In this document: positions 62,871-64,000 of the stretch, in pieces
Position numbering within the stretch: position 1 is the first letter of the stretch
How the letters are laid out: every line of letters begins with the position of its first letter
Assembly (NCBI GenBank): GCA_947387485.1
Contig: CANDNT010000001.1
Span: 496,001 to 560,000, forward strand
DNA: 64,000 nucleotides
Reading direction: 5' to 3'
From: Aquimarina rhabdastrellae
Lineage (GTDB): Bacteria; Bacteroidota; Bacteroidia; Flavobacteriales; Flavobacteriaceae
The notes under the pieces: model-generated
Told to the model about the DNA's origin: nothing
What the model saw: the letters and a program-made list of their open reading frames with translations, nothing else
Database searches by the model: none
Made by a program: the position numbers and the translations under genes

Positions 62871-63632
62871 TTATAAATTGATTTGTAAATTATCGTAGGC
62901 TATATATACATTTTCTGGTAATTCTGCTTGAATCTCTTCATGAAAACCATATAAATGACTGATATGCGTTAAATAGGCTCGTTCTGGTTGTATTTTTTCT
63001 ATAAAAGCTAACGCTTCTTCTTCATTAAAATGAGAATGATGCTCTTCTTTGCGCAAAGCATTAACTACTAAAACCTTAACTCCTTTTAATTTTTCTAGTT
63101 CAGTTTCATCTACACTTTTAACATCTGTGAGGTATGCAAAATCTTTAAACCTAAAACCATAGACTTGAAGTTTTCCATGCCAAACATTAATAGGAATAAC
63201 GTCCAGATTCCCCAGCGTAAATGGTTGGTCAGTTAGTAAATTTTCTACTACGCTGGGAGCCCCTGGATATTTATTTTCAGAACTAAAAATATAAGCAAAT
63301 CTAGTTCTCAAAGAATCCAATACGCGTTCATGTGCATAGATAGGAATGTCCCCTTGTTTAAAAAAGAAAGGTCTTATGTCGTCCAATCCCATGGTGTGAT
63401 CTGCATGCTCATGAGTAAAAACGATACCATCAATTTTACGTACTTGATTGGTCAACATTTGTTGTCTAAAATCAGGACCACAATCAATTACATACGTATA
63501 ATCATCCCAAGAAATCAATACAGAAACTCTCAATCTCTTATCTCTTGGATCTGTACTCATACATACAGGATGGTCACTACCTATTACAGGAATTCCTTGT
63601 GATGTACCAGTACCGAGAAAAGTTATCGTCAT
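62871..63632 (-). CDS. Metallo-beta-lactamase-fold hydrolase, PhnP-like phosphodiesterase
   Basis: This 253-residue MBL protein begins TITFLGTGTSQGIPVIGSDHPVCMS, as in PhnP-type cyclic phosphate hydrolases. It has the zinc motif THEHADHTMG, a later metal His in INVWHGK, and a final HISHLYG. The family includes phosphoribosyl 1,2-cyclic phosphate phosphodiesterase. No phn genes are nearby, so the physiological substrate is open. It is divergent from the gene at 63813. Confidence 0.9.
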   Translation of the reverse strand: MTITFLGTGTSQGIPVIGSDHPVCMSTDPRDKRLRVSVLISWDDYTYVIDCGPDFRQQMLTNQVRKIDGIVFTHEHADHTMGLDDIRPFFFKQGDIPIYAHERVLDSLRTRFAYIFSSENKYPGAPSVVENLLTDQPFTLGNLDVIPINVWHGKLQVYGFRFKDFAYLTDVKSVDETELEKLKGVKVLVVNALRKEEHHSHFNEEEALAFIEKIQPERAYLTHISHLYGFHEEIQAELPENVYIAYDNLQINL

Positions 63633-63649
63633 AAAAATATATATACAAG

Positions 63650-63657
63650 CAAATGTA
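63650..63657 (-). promoter_or_regulatory. Putative -7 element for the metallo-hydrolase gene
   Basis: On the minus strand this reads TACATTTG, an exact TAnnTTTG match and the same octamer as at the ammonia-lyase gene. It is 17 bases before the start codon, which implies a very short 5' leader. Confidence 0.45.
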
Positions 63658-63812
63658 CTTATATTTTTTTGTAGCTGAAAGTCTCATCTTCAACTAAGAT
63701 CGTATTTATTGTAAAACCGTATGCAATTTTACGGCTCACATAATTTTATTTTCGCTAGAGTATGCTTACCTTTACCCCACAGTAAATAGATTAAAAAAAA
63801 GCCTTTTTTACT

Positions 63813-64000
63813 ATGCCTATAACCATAATTGGAGATAAGGAATTTGAATCTGCTCCATCCATAAAAAGTAAAGCGCTTCGTATAAATTTGAACGAAAATA
63901 TATATGGAACCTTTGCAGAAATTGGCGCCGGACAAGAAACCGTTCGTAATTTTTTTAGAGCAGGAGGTGCTTCTGGTACAATTGCCAAAGCAATGAGTGC
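63813..64000 (+). CDS. Conserved Bacteroidota protein, N-terminal part, cut by the window end
   Basis: The ATG at 63813 opens a frame that continues to the window end (62 codons), reading MPITIIGDKEFESAPSI, then NLNENIYGTFAEIGAGQE and FFRAGGASGTIAKAMSA. I recall this strongly conserved beginning from a large Bacteroidota protein that databases label inconsistently, for instance as nicotinate-nucleotide adenylyltransferase. I trust it as a real gene, but not the enzyme name. Minus-strand frames over the same bases are shadows. Confidence 0.72.
   Translation, partial: MPITIIGDKEFESAPSIKSKALRINLNENIYGTFAEIGAGQETVRNFFRAGGASGTIAKAMS

Noticed and set aside
63729..63988. Two minus-strand reading frames at the right edge
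   Set aside because: They overlap the strongly conserved plus-strand gene starting at 63813 and look like its shadows.
1..64000. CRISPR arrays, tRNA, rRNA, insertion sequences or prophage genes
   Set aside because: No regularly spaced repeats, transposase, integrase or RNA gene signature was found on reading the window.

Overview
The window is AT-rich Bacteroidota DNA, most likely from a marine or soil member of the Flavobacteriaceae. The signs are a type IX secretion sorting domain, a flexirubin-type pigment cluster, DUF5683 next to ParB, TAnnTTTG-like -7 elements, and many genes without a Shine-Dalgarno sequence. I cannot fix the genus. No rRNA, tRNA, CRISPR array or insertion sequence is recognisable.

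Region 1 (1-25100) is a flexirubin / dialkylresorcinol-aryl polyene cluster, almost all on the minus strand. It starts with an aromatic amino acid ammonia-lyase (22141-23670) that would supply the aryl starter. After a WG-repeat protein come FabG, a ketosynthase, an ACP, a lysophospholipid-type acyltransferase, DarA and DarB, a dehydratase, a small HTH-like protein, a BtrH-like acyltransferase, an ABC-2 exporter, a thioesterase, a second ketosynthase, a small ketosynthase-related protein, a second ACP, a third ketosynthase with its Cys-less partner, a deacetylase, a LolA-like carrier, a lipoprotein, a second dehydratase and a small exported protein. Many neighbours overlap by 1-26 bases, so translation is probably coupled. 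A flavin-dependent halogenase-like enzyme is divergent from the ammonia-lyase. A secreted Asp-box protein with a T9SS signal, a lipoprotein and a GT2-DUF2062 protein (cut by the window edge) lie at the far end.

Region 2 (25100-37600) is mostly housekeeping: an unknown secreted protein, a 2,4-dienoyl-CoA reductase, ParA, ParB, DUF5683, DapB, signal peptidase I, a WbqC protein, a cupin-like protein, HisS and an FtsX/MacB-type permease. Strong bidirectional terminators separate several units.

Region 3 (37600-45700) is an RND efflux operon. Its outer-membrane protein is a fusion of an ABC-type substrate-binding domain to TolC. A Crp/Fnr-family regulator lies upstream.

Region 4 (45795-59270) looks like a non-canonical exopolysaccharide or cell-surface glycan locus. 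It has a TPR/beta-barrel protein, two paralogous polyprenyl-phosphate sugar synthase-like GT2 enzymes at the two ends of the sugar genes, tandem STAS-domain proteins, a Wzx-like flippase, a GT4 enzyme, a membrane-anchored GH5 hydrolase, an Ig-like exported protein and a 1029-residue GT-C-like membrane protein. It is the best candidate here for an undescribed system.

Region 5 (59300-64000) holds a Cys-rich lipoprotein of unknown function, an AraC-GyrI regulator, an AhpD-like protein, a small membrane protein, a metallo-beta-lactamase-fold hydrolase and the start of a conserved Bacteroidota gene cut by the right edge.
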